Positions 1-13,282 of a DNA stretch of 64,000 nt are shown in pieces. The notes under the pieces were generated by a model that was not told the origin of the DNA, made no database searches, and saw only the letters and a program-made list of their open reading frames with translations. The DNA lies in NCBI RefSeq assembly GCF_040581485.1, contig NC_090129.1, positions 30,284,764 to 30,348,763 on the forward strand, read 5' to 3'. Position 1 is the first letter of the stretch; every line of letters starts with the position of its first letter. The DNA comes from Linepithema humile. Lineage: Eukaryota; Arthropoda; Insecta; Hymenoptera; Formicidae. Both the position numbers and the translations under genes were made by a program.

Positions 1-2954
1 TATTTCTTTTTAGATTCTTTAATATATAAACGTATCTTTGCTCTTAATAATATTAATGCAAATAAGGAATAATGAAATTTTTTTCTATTTTCGAAAAACA
101 GAACGTATGTCTTGTGCTGAATACGAAAGATTTATTCTCTTATCTTTTATTCCTAAAGCGGCATTTATATCAGTCTGTAAAACTCGCCGGTCTGCTCGTC
201 GCCTTGTTCGAAAAAACGTCGCCCCTGTTTCAGCGCTTCGCGTTTTTCCGAGTACCCCGAGTAGATCCTGTGCGCTCGCACAGACACAGTCGCTCAAAGT
301 ATTCGGTCACGCGCGCGCGTGTTAGGTATATCGACGCGAGATAAGGCTCGCGAGCGAGATCATTCGCTCGGGCTTAAGCTCCCAGGCTTAAGTCCGCGCC
401 TTCCTTCGCCTAGGACGGGTTATATTGCTAGCACTTTATTTCGGAGGACCTTCGTCCCCGACGTTATCACGCCGGGATCCAGCTTGACTATCGATCGCGT
501 ACGCCAAGACTCCTCGTTTCGTCCGTCTCGCCACTCCTCACGCGCGCAATCCTTTTTGCGGTGTGCACACGCCCTCGCATACATACACATACGCGCGCAC
601 ATACACAAACGCGAGTACACCCAAGAGACCGGATTAAGCGAATCAGGGTTCGGTGGATTGAATTTAATATGGTGATTACGTCCGACGAAAACGCGCGCTC
701 CGTCTTTGCTTGAAGGAACTCAGGGGGAAACCGCCTCGCGCAAAGCGACTAGGCTAATGTCAGTTCAAACCAAGCCGCAGACAATAATAAATTACCGTTT
801 AATCCTTTGTGATGCAAACCGGTTTTTTTCTTCTTTTTTTTGGTATAATAAATAAATATAAAATCATTGTTTATCTTGCTTTGAGATATTTTAATTTATC
901 ATAGCTCTCGATGTTCTGCTGTTGCATATTTGTAAAAAATTAATTTTTACACATTAATTATTTTAATGATATAACCGAAAAATTATGATTCTTAAAATAT
1001 TTTTGATATAAAAAAATAATAGTATTTGTACACGTCGAAGAAAAGTCGCTTCTCTTTGCTAATGTATATATTTAGAACTGTTTAGATGTATCTAAAATGA
1101 ATGTACTGCATTAGTTGTCAAGTTATCGGCAGGATTCTGTTTATGAGATAATTAGAGACACGTACTTATTTAATTAGTTTTGGTTAATTGACCATTTGGA
1201 TTTTTCCGTACATTTATTATGTGTCTTTTTGTAACGTAAGCACGTACATGAAGAGTGTATCATTTAATGTTTGACTATCATAAATGATTAAGCGGTAGCG
1301 ATTTATATCGGTACGTCCCGCAGTTTTTAATGGTTCGTACTACGGCTCCAATTAAAGCGCTTCGATAAATCACCGACAGATAATACTACAGGCATTAGAG
1401 ATATATTACCGCGCCGTTACATCGTATCAAGTAAAACCGTTACATATGTATCTGTTAACTACACTGTAGCAGGACGGTTCTTATCCTCGTCAAGCGTTGC
1501 TTATGTACGCGCTAAAATTTAAATATTCTATAGCACGTTTTGTGTGTGACATTGCTGAGGTCTAATCAAATATCAGTCAATTGGAATGAATTATTTTATT
1601 GTTTATATCGATTTTTGAATATACATGTTTTGATTTATATCAAATTCTTTCGATATATATTTTTGTTGTCTAATTTATATTTATTACATTTTATTATAAA
1701 ATTGTATAACATTTTATGTGCCATTATATTACTAACATTTTTTGAATAATTTTTAATGAAATTTATTGTTGAGAAATTTATTTAATAATTTTTTAAATTA
1801 ATGCATAAAAAATTTATAATTATCTGCGTCGATTTTTTTGATAAAAACTAGAATTTATTGAAGTCTGCAATTTATTAGTCGACCTTGCAATATCGCACGG
1901 AAGATCGTCATTTGAGCGGAAACAACAAATTGGTCCATTTTACCGGCGAAGATCATCAGCATTTGCGGCAGCCTTTTTACCGAAACTTATCCGCTTTGAG
2001 AAGTTCTGCCGTAATGCGCGCGCGCGCGCGCTTACACCGGCTCCGCAAACCGGCCTTTCCTTCGTTAAGGCTCACCGAACGTGCTCTCCGAGGCTCCGCC
2101 ATCGTTCGCCGCGAATCGTAAACGTAATTTAACTTGCGTCGCGCCTCAGAACCCCGAAGAGAGGAGGAGAGTAAGAGGCGAGTAGCGAAAGCAGCAAGCG
2201 GAAAGGAGAGAGAGAAAGACAGCTTCTCCTGCTGTATCTCGCAGGAGGAACTTCGAACCTGGGCACTATCGGGTAAGATACCTACGCAACTACCTGTTGT
2301 GCATAATTTACGTGCCTTGTCGTCCGGCAGGCGACTTAACGATGCGATTTCATGTTAAACTATGCCAAAATCAGCTTACTCGCTTCGCGAGCAAAACGTG
2401 AATCGATATTGTCGCGACTCTACCGCAAGTCTTCGGTTTGCCTTCCTTTCCGCTTCTCGCCTCCACACATAATCGTCTCGATCGCGAATAATCGAGTCTC
2501 GGAATCATAGCGGTGAGCACTAGAAGCGAATGTCACACTCGAACGCCCACATCAGTATTTTTCGCTTGGTCACACAAGGACGATCTACCGAAAACCTACC
2601 TTGCTTGGTAACTTGCGTTCGGCGGTGAAGTCATAAGCTTTCATGTATTATTTATGAACAGCTCGCCCTTCTGTTTCGAGACACTTGACACGTTTAGATT
2701 TCATCTTTCGTAATGTACCTTGAAATATGACGACCATTTTCGATGTGTGATATAATATTTACTTTTACGAAAATTAATTTACGTATATTTTCTTTGCTGC
2801 TGAATATACATATCAAGCAGCCTTAGTAACGCAATGCTTTAGTTCGGAGAAGCTAGTAATATCCATCCTCTTTACTCAACAACTCTCTCTGAATTACATC
2901 TAAAACAGCAATACCCAAATTGCCCTCTCGACATGCTCTCGAATTTCTCAAGAA

Positions 2955-2994
2955 AATTCCATAACAAGATCCACAATTCCATAACAAGATCAAA
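2955..2994. repeat. tandem duplication, 2 x 20 bases
   Basis: The unit begins AATTCCATAACAAGAT. Both copies share these 16 bases exactly, at 2955-2970 and 2975-2990, and the remaining bases differ slightly. Confidence 0.85.
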
Positions 2995-3091
2995 TTATCA
3001 TGAATAAAATAATAAAAAGTTACATATTTTCTAAACTTTACATACAATTGTAAGAAGAAATTCGTATAATTAATATTTTGCTAATATTTTA

Positions 3092-3115
3092 CAAGATTAC
3101 GTTCACGTAATCTTG
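3092..3115. repeat. short perfect stem-loop
   Basis: CAAGATTACG pairs perfectly with CGTAATCTTG across a TTCA loop. No T-run follows and there is no gene context, so no function is assigned. Confidence 0.6.
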
Positions 3116-6100
3116 CAAGTGCGATTAAGAAAGAAGTTTGAGAACCGCTGTTCGCGGAAGTTAGAGAATACATCGCGGCGAGGCATTCAAATGCTTCGAA
3201 TCACGAGTATCTTGCCGGACTCGCTTGCATTCCGCTAAAGACGCTAAAGTGCACACGACCTTTGAGCTGGATTCGAATGGGCAGGAACGGTCGTTAAGAG
3301 ATCCCAAGGATAAAGCGGGTCGATCCTCCAGAGGACACTACGCGGCCAACTTGCTCTGCGGTTCGTGATATCGCGCAGCATCCGTCCGGATATACGCCGA
3401 TCAACGCGTTCCCTTCTCTCTCTCCGACGCGGACGGACAGAAGTACGACGTCCCTAATCTGCTAAACTTGGTCGAACTCGATTTCATTGGGTCGGACGCG
3501 AGGCATGCACGTTACAGAATCGAGCGACTTGACACTCAGGCAAAACTTGGTTTCCATTTCCAATTCGGTGCCGTGTTATCGACGGCAAATCCACGCAGCG
3601 AGCACACATATCGATTCGCACGCCGTGCACGATGGCTCAATCCTTTTTTGCGATCTCTTGAATATACACATTTCCCATCTAAATGGTTTTTTTTTAAAGA
3701 ACCAAATGTCTCGACAAAAAATTCTGAAAAATATTCTTCTAAAATATTTTCGAGAAGAAAAACTGTCATTCAAAATAAATGACGATATATGTATTATAGT
3801 AATATAAATCTCAACTATATAATTATCTAATTATCTAATTTAGAATTACCCATTTAATTAGCATTACATTTGAAATTTAAGTATTAATAATATTAATAAT
3901 ATTACTGTTATATTTTATTTCATTTATAATACATAAAAAAAGGATTAATGATATTGTTCTTCATCATTTTCTCTCTTTATAGAGATGAAAATACTACGAA
4001 ATCCGACAAAGTCTTTTTAATACGAAATAATTAAAAACCGCACTTGTATCTTTTACGTAAAAGTCGTACGTTTAATTATAGTTTTTTTATTTTAAATACA
4101 CTTTCCATGGATAAAACTCTGTATTTAATATTTATTCAAAGCTCAAACATTTACGCGAGAAATGTTTGATTCTAAAATTTATACCATCTACATTTACTGA
4201 ACAAATGTTTTTCGATACGATAAAAAGAGACGGAAATGGCATATTTTTTGCTGATTGTGTGCTGAAACGCTTGCAAACGGCATTGAATGTGTAGTATTTT
4301 TTTTTTATTTTAGATAAAATACTAACCAAATTTTAAACCGCTTGCGTTTATCAACATTATTTTTAGACCAATTCAAAGGCAAAAACGGTCTACGTATTTC
4401 ACTGAATATATGAAGTGTTTGTAGACTTTAAACAATTTTATCTCTAGATTCAATTCGTTTCTCGAGCGAAATGTTTCGCCTTGCATTCGTGTAAATTGTA
4501 CACTTAGCAGTGCTGGAGGGTCAAACTTGACCAAATTCGGTCTGGCGAGCCGAAAATACGCCGTACGACGTTTCAGCACGGGCGGCCATCAGGGTCGTCC
4601 TGAATTGAAGTTCAATTGGAGATTGACCCCTCCGGCGCGATACTTCAGTAATTACATTTCGCATTCCACGACGTTACGAGCGACTCAACGAGCGCCGAAC
4701 AAGCGCGACAACGCTCTCAATCGCGCTCGGGACCGGTTCCGTTTCTCACTTTAACCCGCGAGCGTCGCGTCACGCAACACGTGCATTGCTTTCAATTAAA
4801 ATGGCAAATGTATAAAATAAACATTAGCGTTGTCGCGTATTCGGCTGCGTATTTCGATCGAGCGAAAATAAGGCTAATATAAAGCGTGGATAAAGTTATA
4901 TTTATCAGGCATTTTGCATTATCATTTATTAATTTAAAAGAATATTAATTAAGAAAAATGTCACATATACAGGTACAATTGAATTTCTGTTTATAGAACT
5001 GGGTCTGCGGCTTTAGTTTACCGTAATCACCTTTTTATCGCTCGAACAGATTAAACGAAATGGCTGGATGCGTAAAATATGTTGATTGCCTCTAATGCGT
5101 GACATTTTTTTATTTATGCAACATTTAATAACGTTTTATTAACATCTTATTTGGCGAATTTAATGCTTGTTCATAAAATTTCTTGCGACTTGTTTCTTGT
5201 TTTAACATTCCTGTATTCTTTTTTTCTGACATCGAAAAGTATGACTTTCTCTTAAAATAAGGACGAGCATACAATCTCATAAATCTTAACATGCAAAGTT
5301 GAGTTTGCATTCTGTCGTTAGCTAATTAATCTTTTAATTAATTTTATAGATCTTGTACAAGCATTTTTCATTCTTTATCTTATTTTGTTCACTCTACACA
5401 ATCGTTATTAATCGGACAAATTGAATACAACATATACGGCGCGCGTTAAAAATGCTATTACTACGCTAATCAATATAATTAAGTTAAAGATAGTCAGTAA
5501 AGATAGCAGGAAGAAAAGAGCTTTTTGAACGACTTGGTGATATGGCATTCTAGAGATCTATCAATGATAACGCGTAGGCGAGTGGCGCTTTCTCTCGGGA
5601 TTGGGCGCGGTTTCCTCGAGTTGGTTGTTGAAAGAGTGTTGAAAGAGGTGTGAAGTGTTCGGATTTATTCGGTCCGACGACTACTGTCCATAATCGCAAT
5701 TATCCCCTCAAATCCTAAAAGTTTGTCGCTAAGAGGATATACGAAGCGGACTAAAATTTGCCTGAGAGTACATAAAAGCCCGACTGTTATCAAAAGAAGA
5801 TTATAGAAATATTCAAAGTGTTATTCACCTTTCCCGATGGATAAATTTTATCTATAAATAGTCATCTTTCGCTTATCTTGTAGATCGTATCGTGTTACAA
5901 TGAGGGTAAAATTTTCCCGGGTAACGAAATTAAAAATTTTATAGGATTATCCACGGGGGCGTCACCGAGAACCCTTTAAGAGAGCCTTAAATACCTTTAA
6001 AAGACCTTTCGTCCGTTTCGTTAAAGTGCGGGTTATTCATCGATTATATATAAAGTGTCGGGTTTCTACGCGATAGACTCGATAGTAACTCGAACGTCCT

Positions 6101-9100
6101 TAGGAAGGGCGCGCCGGTTGGCACGAGGTTGGCGCCTAATTTTCGAGGCTTGGTCAGGACCCCACCCGCGTGTCATCTTGAAACAGGTCTGTACCTAACG
6201 AGACAAGATGGCAGCCGCCCTCCTCTCGTCTCCCGGCGCAGAGTTTACTCGTATAGAAGACAAACTACGGAGGGAAATGTGGGCAGTCGAGAGTGAATAG
6301 CTAGGCGAAGGTAGGGACACGTTGAGGGATGGAAAGCGGGAGGGGGGTAGTACAAAAACGGAGGAACCAAGGTAGCCGCTGGCAGGTTCGAGAGGTTGAA
6401 GGGTAATAGCAGGTAGAAGCGGGTTCGAGTACAAAGAACGAAAGGAAAAATGTATTCCCTAGGTGCTCTCGAGAGTTAACAAGTTGCGAGTCTCTTATGC
6501 CATATAATGAGACATAGAGATTACGAGGAAAATATTTGCGCAACGAACACAATTACTTATACACCGTAACAATGATAATATCCTTTATTAAAATATGGGA
6601 TGAGTGCTCAGTGAGAGGCTGCAGAGAAAACCGTAGTACTAAGAATAATTGAAGCATTCATAACTGACATTGTTCAAGATCTCAGTAAACTTGAAGCATT
6701 TGCGTACGATTTATAATCATTTTATTCTATTTTATCATAAGTAAAAAAGAAGCGATAAACGCGTTATTAATAGAAATCTTATGTCAGACATATTTTACGC
6801 ATGACGCAATGTTTTTTTTTCGTTTTATTGAAGAACTGAAGCAAATTTTTTGGGATAAAAACGCTGCGACATCGATAGTTTTTTATTTGTAAACAATTGG
6901 AGAATGTTTTTTTATTAAATTTACTTTTAATCAATTTATAGTTTCTACCAAAAAAATGTTAGTAAATGTAGTTAAAATAGAAACGAAAATGAAAGAAGTT
7001 AATAAAACAAAATAGATAAAGAATAGAGTGGTATATCCGAAAGGCAGTAAAACAGACTTGATTGTTTCCCGCGAAGCTGATTCGGCGCGGATGAGTCGAG
7101 GGAGCCTCGCGGCGCTCTATCGGAAATACCCGATAAGAGGGTTATTCACGCGGCGGTGGGGAGGAGCGGCTTGTCCTTTCCGATTGCTGCGGCTCATGGA
7201 AATCGGATCCTTATCACGGGTTGCAGCGCGAATCCGCGCCAGACGTAGCATCGGCGGCGGCGCGGCGCGGCGCGGCGTTTCGTCGATGAACGGCGCGCGA
7301 CGATAAGATCTCTGGTTAAGTGATTTTTCGCCTCGACGGAGAAATCCTACCGAGTCGCCGAGAGTTCGCGGTCGGAATTCGTTCCGATCGAGATACCGAT
7401 CGGCAAGGACGGAGCTCGCGAGATCTAGGCGAGGAGTGAAGAGGGAATGCGGTGAGGCGAATGCGCGCGAGACACTCGCATCGATCCGACTGTCGAGCGA
7501 CGCGAGAAACGGTCGCGCGATCTCGTCCCTTATCTTGCTATTTATCAGTCGATTCGCGATAATGTTAATGCGCGCGTTTTTAACCCTCTCTCACTACCGT
7601 TGGTACGCCTGTCCGGGGAACCGATAGTGTTATTAGTTCAAGCCGAGAACGATCCAGTCTGGATAATTGCCAGAACTCTATGTCATTGATACCGTTCTCC
7701 AGATCGTCTTTCGTCGAACGGCTAAAGTCGATCCCGCTGGGAATACGAAGTTAGAAAGATATTCTCGGAATATTTTCGGAATATTCTTCTCGACGAATAT
7801 TGTAAAAATGTTTTGAGAGATGTTTGCATACCAAACGTTTTAGATATCTCTGCCGTTCCACGGAATCAGCTGTGACGTAAATTCCGCGCTCAATAGGATA
7901 TACGCAAATTGGCAAAATATACTAACAAGTTCAATTTCTCTCGTCAGTGGCTCCTCCTCCACTTTTATATTCTAATTCGATATGCGTATCGAATCGTGTA
8001 ATATTCAATTATTCCTTTAAACGAATTTATGAGTGTTTAATCTTATGCTTAATAAACGAGGAAATAAATTGATAAAATTCTCGTTTTCAATTTCATTCTC
8101 ACAAGAAAATATCCCGAGAAAATATCTCCGTTACTTTAAACTAGATTCTTTCATCACCGTGTCCTATCCTCACCGAAAACGAGTCCATTGCCCTTAATAG
8201 CTTTGGGAAAAACACTTTTAGAACATCGCGCGCAGGCATCGTCCGGCGAGACCGCGACGATTACCTGGGATTTCGAAACGGGCTTTCACGCCGCCCTGTC
8301 GAAGATAGAGAGATTATGGAAACGCGCGGCGAGCGAGAGCCGAGAACGGATAATGTTTAGGGATCAAATCCCCCGAAAGCTATAATAAATTAGCGTCCCG
8401 TGGTGGTAGAGAAGGTACTATCGACCCGCGGGCCGCGGTCGGGAGATATCTAGGTATCGTGGAACACGTAACCGTACGAGCGAGTGAGAAAGATAGGAAG
8501 GGAGAGGGAGAGAGAGGCTCTTCTATACCTATATGTGTGCAACGATCGAGATATCGTGCGAGGCATGGAATTACCAGCGGAACCGATAACAGCGAATTAA
8601 ATCTCGGGGTATTATAATGGCAGCTCGCCGGGAGTAACTTCCTCTTTTACGAGTGAAAATGCGATGTAACGTGAGCTCACCTCGGCGAGGACAAAAGGTA
8701 AAAGAAGTCCTAATTCTAGAAAGAGACAGCATGAATTTTTATACGACGGCATCGTAAAATTCATGTTTCTTATCGAGATTTTCTTTTTAATCGAAGAAAC
8801 GATATGATTGATGAGAACGGATTATTAATTTCAGAAATCCGTATTAACATACTTCATCGCGATTATAATAATAAGCGAGCTCTATGTGTGGATTCATTAA
8901 ATAAACACGATGCGTGTGGCATTAATAATTACATAATTCATCAATCATAACCGCACTGTGTGTATGCACAGCCGCGGTCAATAATTAAATCGATCTTGCT
9001 ACGAGGTGGGGTTGTTTAACTTCGAAGAAGTTGTGCGTACCAAAAAGAAAATAAAATTATGCATTCTCTCCAGGAAGAGACAGAACGAGCGCGCGCGATC

Positions 9101-9421
9101 GCGATGAGAGATCGGCGAAAGAGAGTGTCGGGTCCGTTTTACACACACACGCCGGTCGACGCGCTCCTTTTTTTCACCGAGCCGGCAACGTGCGAAAGGC
9201 AGATTTAAGGTGGGCCCTTTCTGGTGGCGGGGTGCGACCACGGGGCGACGAAATTATACGGTGCGCGGGCCGATCCTTCGCGTAATACCACGTTATTACG
9301 TCGAGATTATTATTATAGACTGCCTATTAGCCGCTTAATCCGATCGAACGCTTTGTAACGCGCTCTAGGCCGCGTTCCCGCTTAATGCGACGATCCTGGG
9401 TCGCAGCGATATATGCATATA

Positions 9422-9896
9422 TACAGGGTGTTTGGTAATTGGCGGCACACAACAAGGAAACAGTTGATTCCACCATTTCGCGGAGTGGATATACTAAGCC
9501 GATCTACAGGGATCTCTTCCCTCGAATAAACAGTTGTGCATTTCGAACTCTATTCGCAATCTAAGTGATTGTGTTCAAGTCTCATGTATATATATAACCA
9601 CTTCTAACTGCTAATAATACCTTTATACCGCTCGTTTTAATCAATAAGTCGCTGTAACGAAATAGAACGAATCTCACACATACAATACTAACGAAAGTGA
9701 GTTTATGATCGATGATATTTGTAAGTTATTTACCTTTTTTTTTATTTTGGTCACAATCGATAGTAAAAACATTATTGCAAGTGTGTTCGCATTTTCGACG
9801 ATAAATAAGAGAAATTGTGTCCTTTTCGATTTGATTTATTCTTGTAGTAAGAAACCGATGCCATTTCGGTTGTTATTAATTATCAAGCACCCCGTA
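9422..9896. mobile_element. non-autonomous DNA transposon (MITE), TA target site
   Basis: The left end reads TATATACAGGGTGTTTGGTA and continues ATT (from 9418). The right end in reverse complement reads TATATACGGGGTGCTTGATA and continues ATT. The two ends match at 20 of 23 positions. TA lies on both sides of the CAGGGTG/CACCCCG termini (9422-9423 and 9895-9896), as in Tc1/mariner-type insertions. The core is about 471 bases and has no transposase frame. Outside the first 23 bases the arms have diverged, so it is an old copy or one that was never a long-TIR element. Confidence 0.75.
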
Positions 9897-12800
9897 TATA
9901 AGGAAACATCTACGGCACGCCGCGCACGTAGCACCGTTTGTCCGACAATCGATTCCGCCTAGTGATCATCGGACGAATTGCATCGCGATCGAGCGCACGT
10001 GCCCGAGTCGAAGTAGCATGGCCTTTCTTGGTAGACGAAATCAAACATAGAACGCGAAAGTGGTCCGCGCGGGTTTAAATAATCACATTCTGTATCCGGT
10101 GTGCAACAAAGAACGTTGATCTCGCAGTTTCGACGAGAAACGACCCGTTATTAATTCGAGCTAAATTAAATTGCGTTCCTTGCGCAAGTCGACGCTTTAC
10201 ATAAAAGAGAATAATTAAGATAATAAGAGGAGAACCGATTTGAATTTAGTTATATTGCGAGGATAAAAGGATTAACTTTAATCGAGAATGTAATTCAATA
10301 ATTTCTTTTGTAGTGGCGATATTAATTTATAAAACGAAGAGATATACATCGGGAATGCGATGTGAAATATCGATAGGAACGCGGAGTGTTGAAAGTAATT
10401 TATATTCTAAGACGCGGGGACGGTTTCTTCGGAGCCGCGGAATATTTAACGACACCCACGCCGCAGTATGTAGCTGGGAAAAGACGATGCCCGAAGAATG
10501 TTTCCCTCCTCAAAGAACGTTTATCATTTTCTATCGATCGCGCCATAACTCGGTAATAGCAGCCGTTTCTTTTCGCTATCATCGAATCGCAAATTGTATC
10601 TTTGTCGGCATTTGGGTATCTTTTCAAGATTGAGATTTTTTTGTTTATTTTTGATCACACCGTGGTAAATAATAATTCAAGCTGCGTGTCGAATTTTATT
10701 GAATGCCTTCGGGCATTATTGCCAGGGATGTTAATCATCGACAATCTGTCAGAGCTTATCGTTGACATGGCGCGCATCGATTTCGACACAATTCAGGTAC
10801 AAATGCATTTATACTCTATAAACATATCTGACACGTATGCTGCGATGCATTCACAGCTGAGAAATACAACTGCGAGGTTAATCCTTCATGAATAGGGTCT
10901 ACTAAATCTCACATACCTTTAAGTCATCTTGGAATCTTTTGATAGATATTAAATCGATTTTTTACATGTCATCTTTGTATCTAATAATAAATCAGTTTTG
11001 TGACTAAAGTAAAGAGAAAAATTAAATAAAATAGATAAATATTGAAGAAAATAGATTAATCTGAAATTTTTAATTTATATAAATTTAAATTTATAAGGAT
11101 TTAGTTATTCAAAATTACGCGAAAAATAAATAGATACGACGTCAGCAGCGTTTTCGGGTGATTTTTTCGCGAAGGCATGGCGGACAAGTAATGAATACGG
11201 TCATGATTTACTTGCAAAAGTCTCGAAAACGACTTTGCGACGAATATGCAAGCTGCGGGGACCCCAAGAGAACACGGATAAAAGGCGAAAATACGAGCGG
11301 CGTAAGAAATACGGGGCCGAGTGGTGAGCGATGTTCGTCCCGCGGAACATAAAGCTACAGGAACCATGGAGTGCGAATAAAGGGGGACGAAAATATGCCG
11401 GGAAATCCGAGACGATTTACCGGGAACCGACTCGGGCGGTTTTCGCCTGCTTGAGAAACTGCCGTTTCGCGTCGCCTTGAGAGAACGGAAGTATTACAGC
11501 CGCCAGAAATCGTCGAGATGATTTACGTTCTTACGTATCGGACAGGAATATTTTGTATCGTGTGAAGATATGCGCTCGTGACATGCGCTAGACAGAACAG
11601 AGAGAAAACGCAGAATAAATGTAAAGTAAATATCTGAATATAATAGTTCAGAAATAATATCGATTATATTAAATATTTTATTTTATTTTAAAACTGTATT
11701 ATTGTGATATATATATATATATATATAATACACGTATTAATTTAATTAATCAATGCGATTAAAAGACGAAAAACGTCTTTGGATTGAGAATATTTATTTT
11801 ATTTTATGATACATAAGTAATTGCGAGATGATCAGGGAGATAATTTCGATTGAAACAAAATGTTATACAACATGAACTTATCGAGGGATCTTGGAAATTT
11901 TATATAGGTGATAGTCATTTTACTATTTTTCCAATTTAAAAATTTATGCGTCGTAAAACAGCAAATCTCAGCGCTCTTTGACAATTTTCAAGATTTACGA
12001 CGCGCCATAATCGTGTTCGCGTCCGTTGGACCAGCGTCAGTTGGATGCTGATTCAGAAGTTGACATAAGAATTTACAAAAGAAATTGTCCCTTCGACAGT
12101 CTAACCACTTTGTAGAATCGATCGTACCATCTGGTTCGACGATGTAAGAACTATTCTCATGCAAAGTGACTCACGACGTCGCAATTTCAAGAGAGATTCG
12201 CTGCCATCGCTACCGTCGTCGTCTTGCGACGATCGTCGCCTCGCTTTTCGTCTCGGCTTCTTCCGTTCTTGCCTGCCTCCTGCCTTCCCCGTTTCTTGCG
12301 CCTTCGCCCGTTCGACGACGTCGTCGTCGACGAGGGATTTGGTGCCGCGGCTTTCCGTAAGTAGGCGGTATGGCGCAGGTCGAAGACCGTTCCCATCCGA
12401 AGGGAATGTTCGTTGTCGATGTCGTGGCTCATTGCCCCGTCTCAACAGCCCGTATGTTACCTTCCTCGCGTACATTTATATGACCGTGTGTGCGCGCGCG
12501 CGCGCGTCGGCGGCGGACGATACTATACCTAATCGCGCGGCGATCGCGTCGGTCAGTGTTTAAGGAGCGAAGATCGAGTTACCCGCCCGAGGCGAGGCGT
12601 CGATGTCGAGGCATATTCGCCTCCTTCCTCGCGTAATATGTGTGGCGACCGAGCGCTAGAGAACGCGGAATAAATTTCTACCGTCTTAACGAGTCGGATA
12701 TATCGCGCTTGCCTTTTCTCGAATATCACGCGCATATTTCAGCCGTGTTTCCAATAGATAAGCGACTGAGTTCCGCCTTGCAATAAACATTTAAGATTAT

Positions 12801-13237
12801 TCCTTCCTAAAATAAAACATTGTGCTATTCGTGCGATTATAGGAAAAATGTTCCAGCTATAGATATGTTATACGCAACTGCGAGATATTTTTATCGTGCC
12901 ATCTGTCAAGTTTACGCGATGTTGAGTGCACTCGCGGTCGCAGACGACGCACATCGGTGGTTAAATTGAACACCGCGCGCGCGTCCCCGTCTTCTAAGAT
13001 ATTCGTATATCTCTGTGGTTAACCGAGAACACAATGCAGCGAGCGGGCGGACGCAGAGCCGATCCGCCTCGATATGGTCCACCGCGTAACCTCAATTTTC
13101 GTCGGGTCACGCCGGATGCCTTTCGGGAGACACGGGGATTACTCGGGCTACCTATTACAGCGACGAGCCATAGTCTGTCGCTTCTATCAGGGACAGATAG
13201 CGCGAGCATTATTCCTGAAATAGGTTTCGGCGGCGTA

Positions 13238-13282
13238 GACGACGACGACGACGACGATGGCGGCGGCGGCGGCGGCGGCGGC
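13238..13282. repeat. compound trinucleotide microsatellite, (GAC)6 GAT then (GGC)8
   Basis: Two different trinucleotide tracts directly abut. On the plus strand an overlapping frame reads Asp7 then Gly8, but I have no other sign of a gene here. Confidence 0.9.

Larger units (their letters stand above)
1..9421. other. non-coding: intron or intergenic
   Basis: CpG-rich patches (about 180-780, 1880-2500, 3130-3650, 7070-7640, 8190-8560, 9060-9420) alternate with AT-rich stretches. A 20-base unit is duplicated in tandem at 2955-2994. Small perfect stem-loops occur at 3092-3115 (10-base stem, loop TTCA) and 4143-4169 (10-base stem, 7-base loop). Open frames here are up to 118 codons, without recognisable domains or convincing starts. 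No RNA gene was seen. Confidence 0.6.

Noticed and set aside
2249..2276. 28-base segment between TCTCGCAG and GTAAGA
   Set aside because: Very short, no homology or repeat pattern, and no neighbouring exon.
12159..12356. Possible first coding exon ending at GTAAGT
   Set aside because: The ATG has a poor context (C at -3), the peptide is Ser/Arg-rich from CGT/CGA repeats, and GTAAGT is expected several times by chance in 64 kb.
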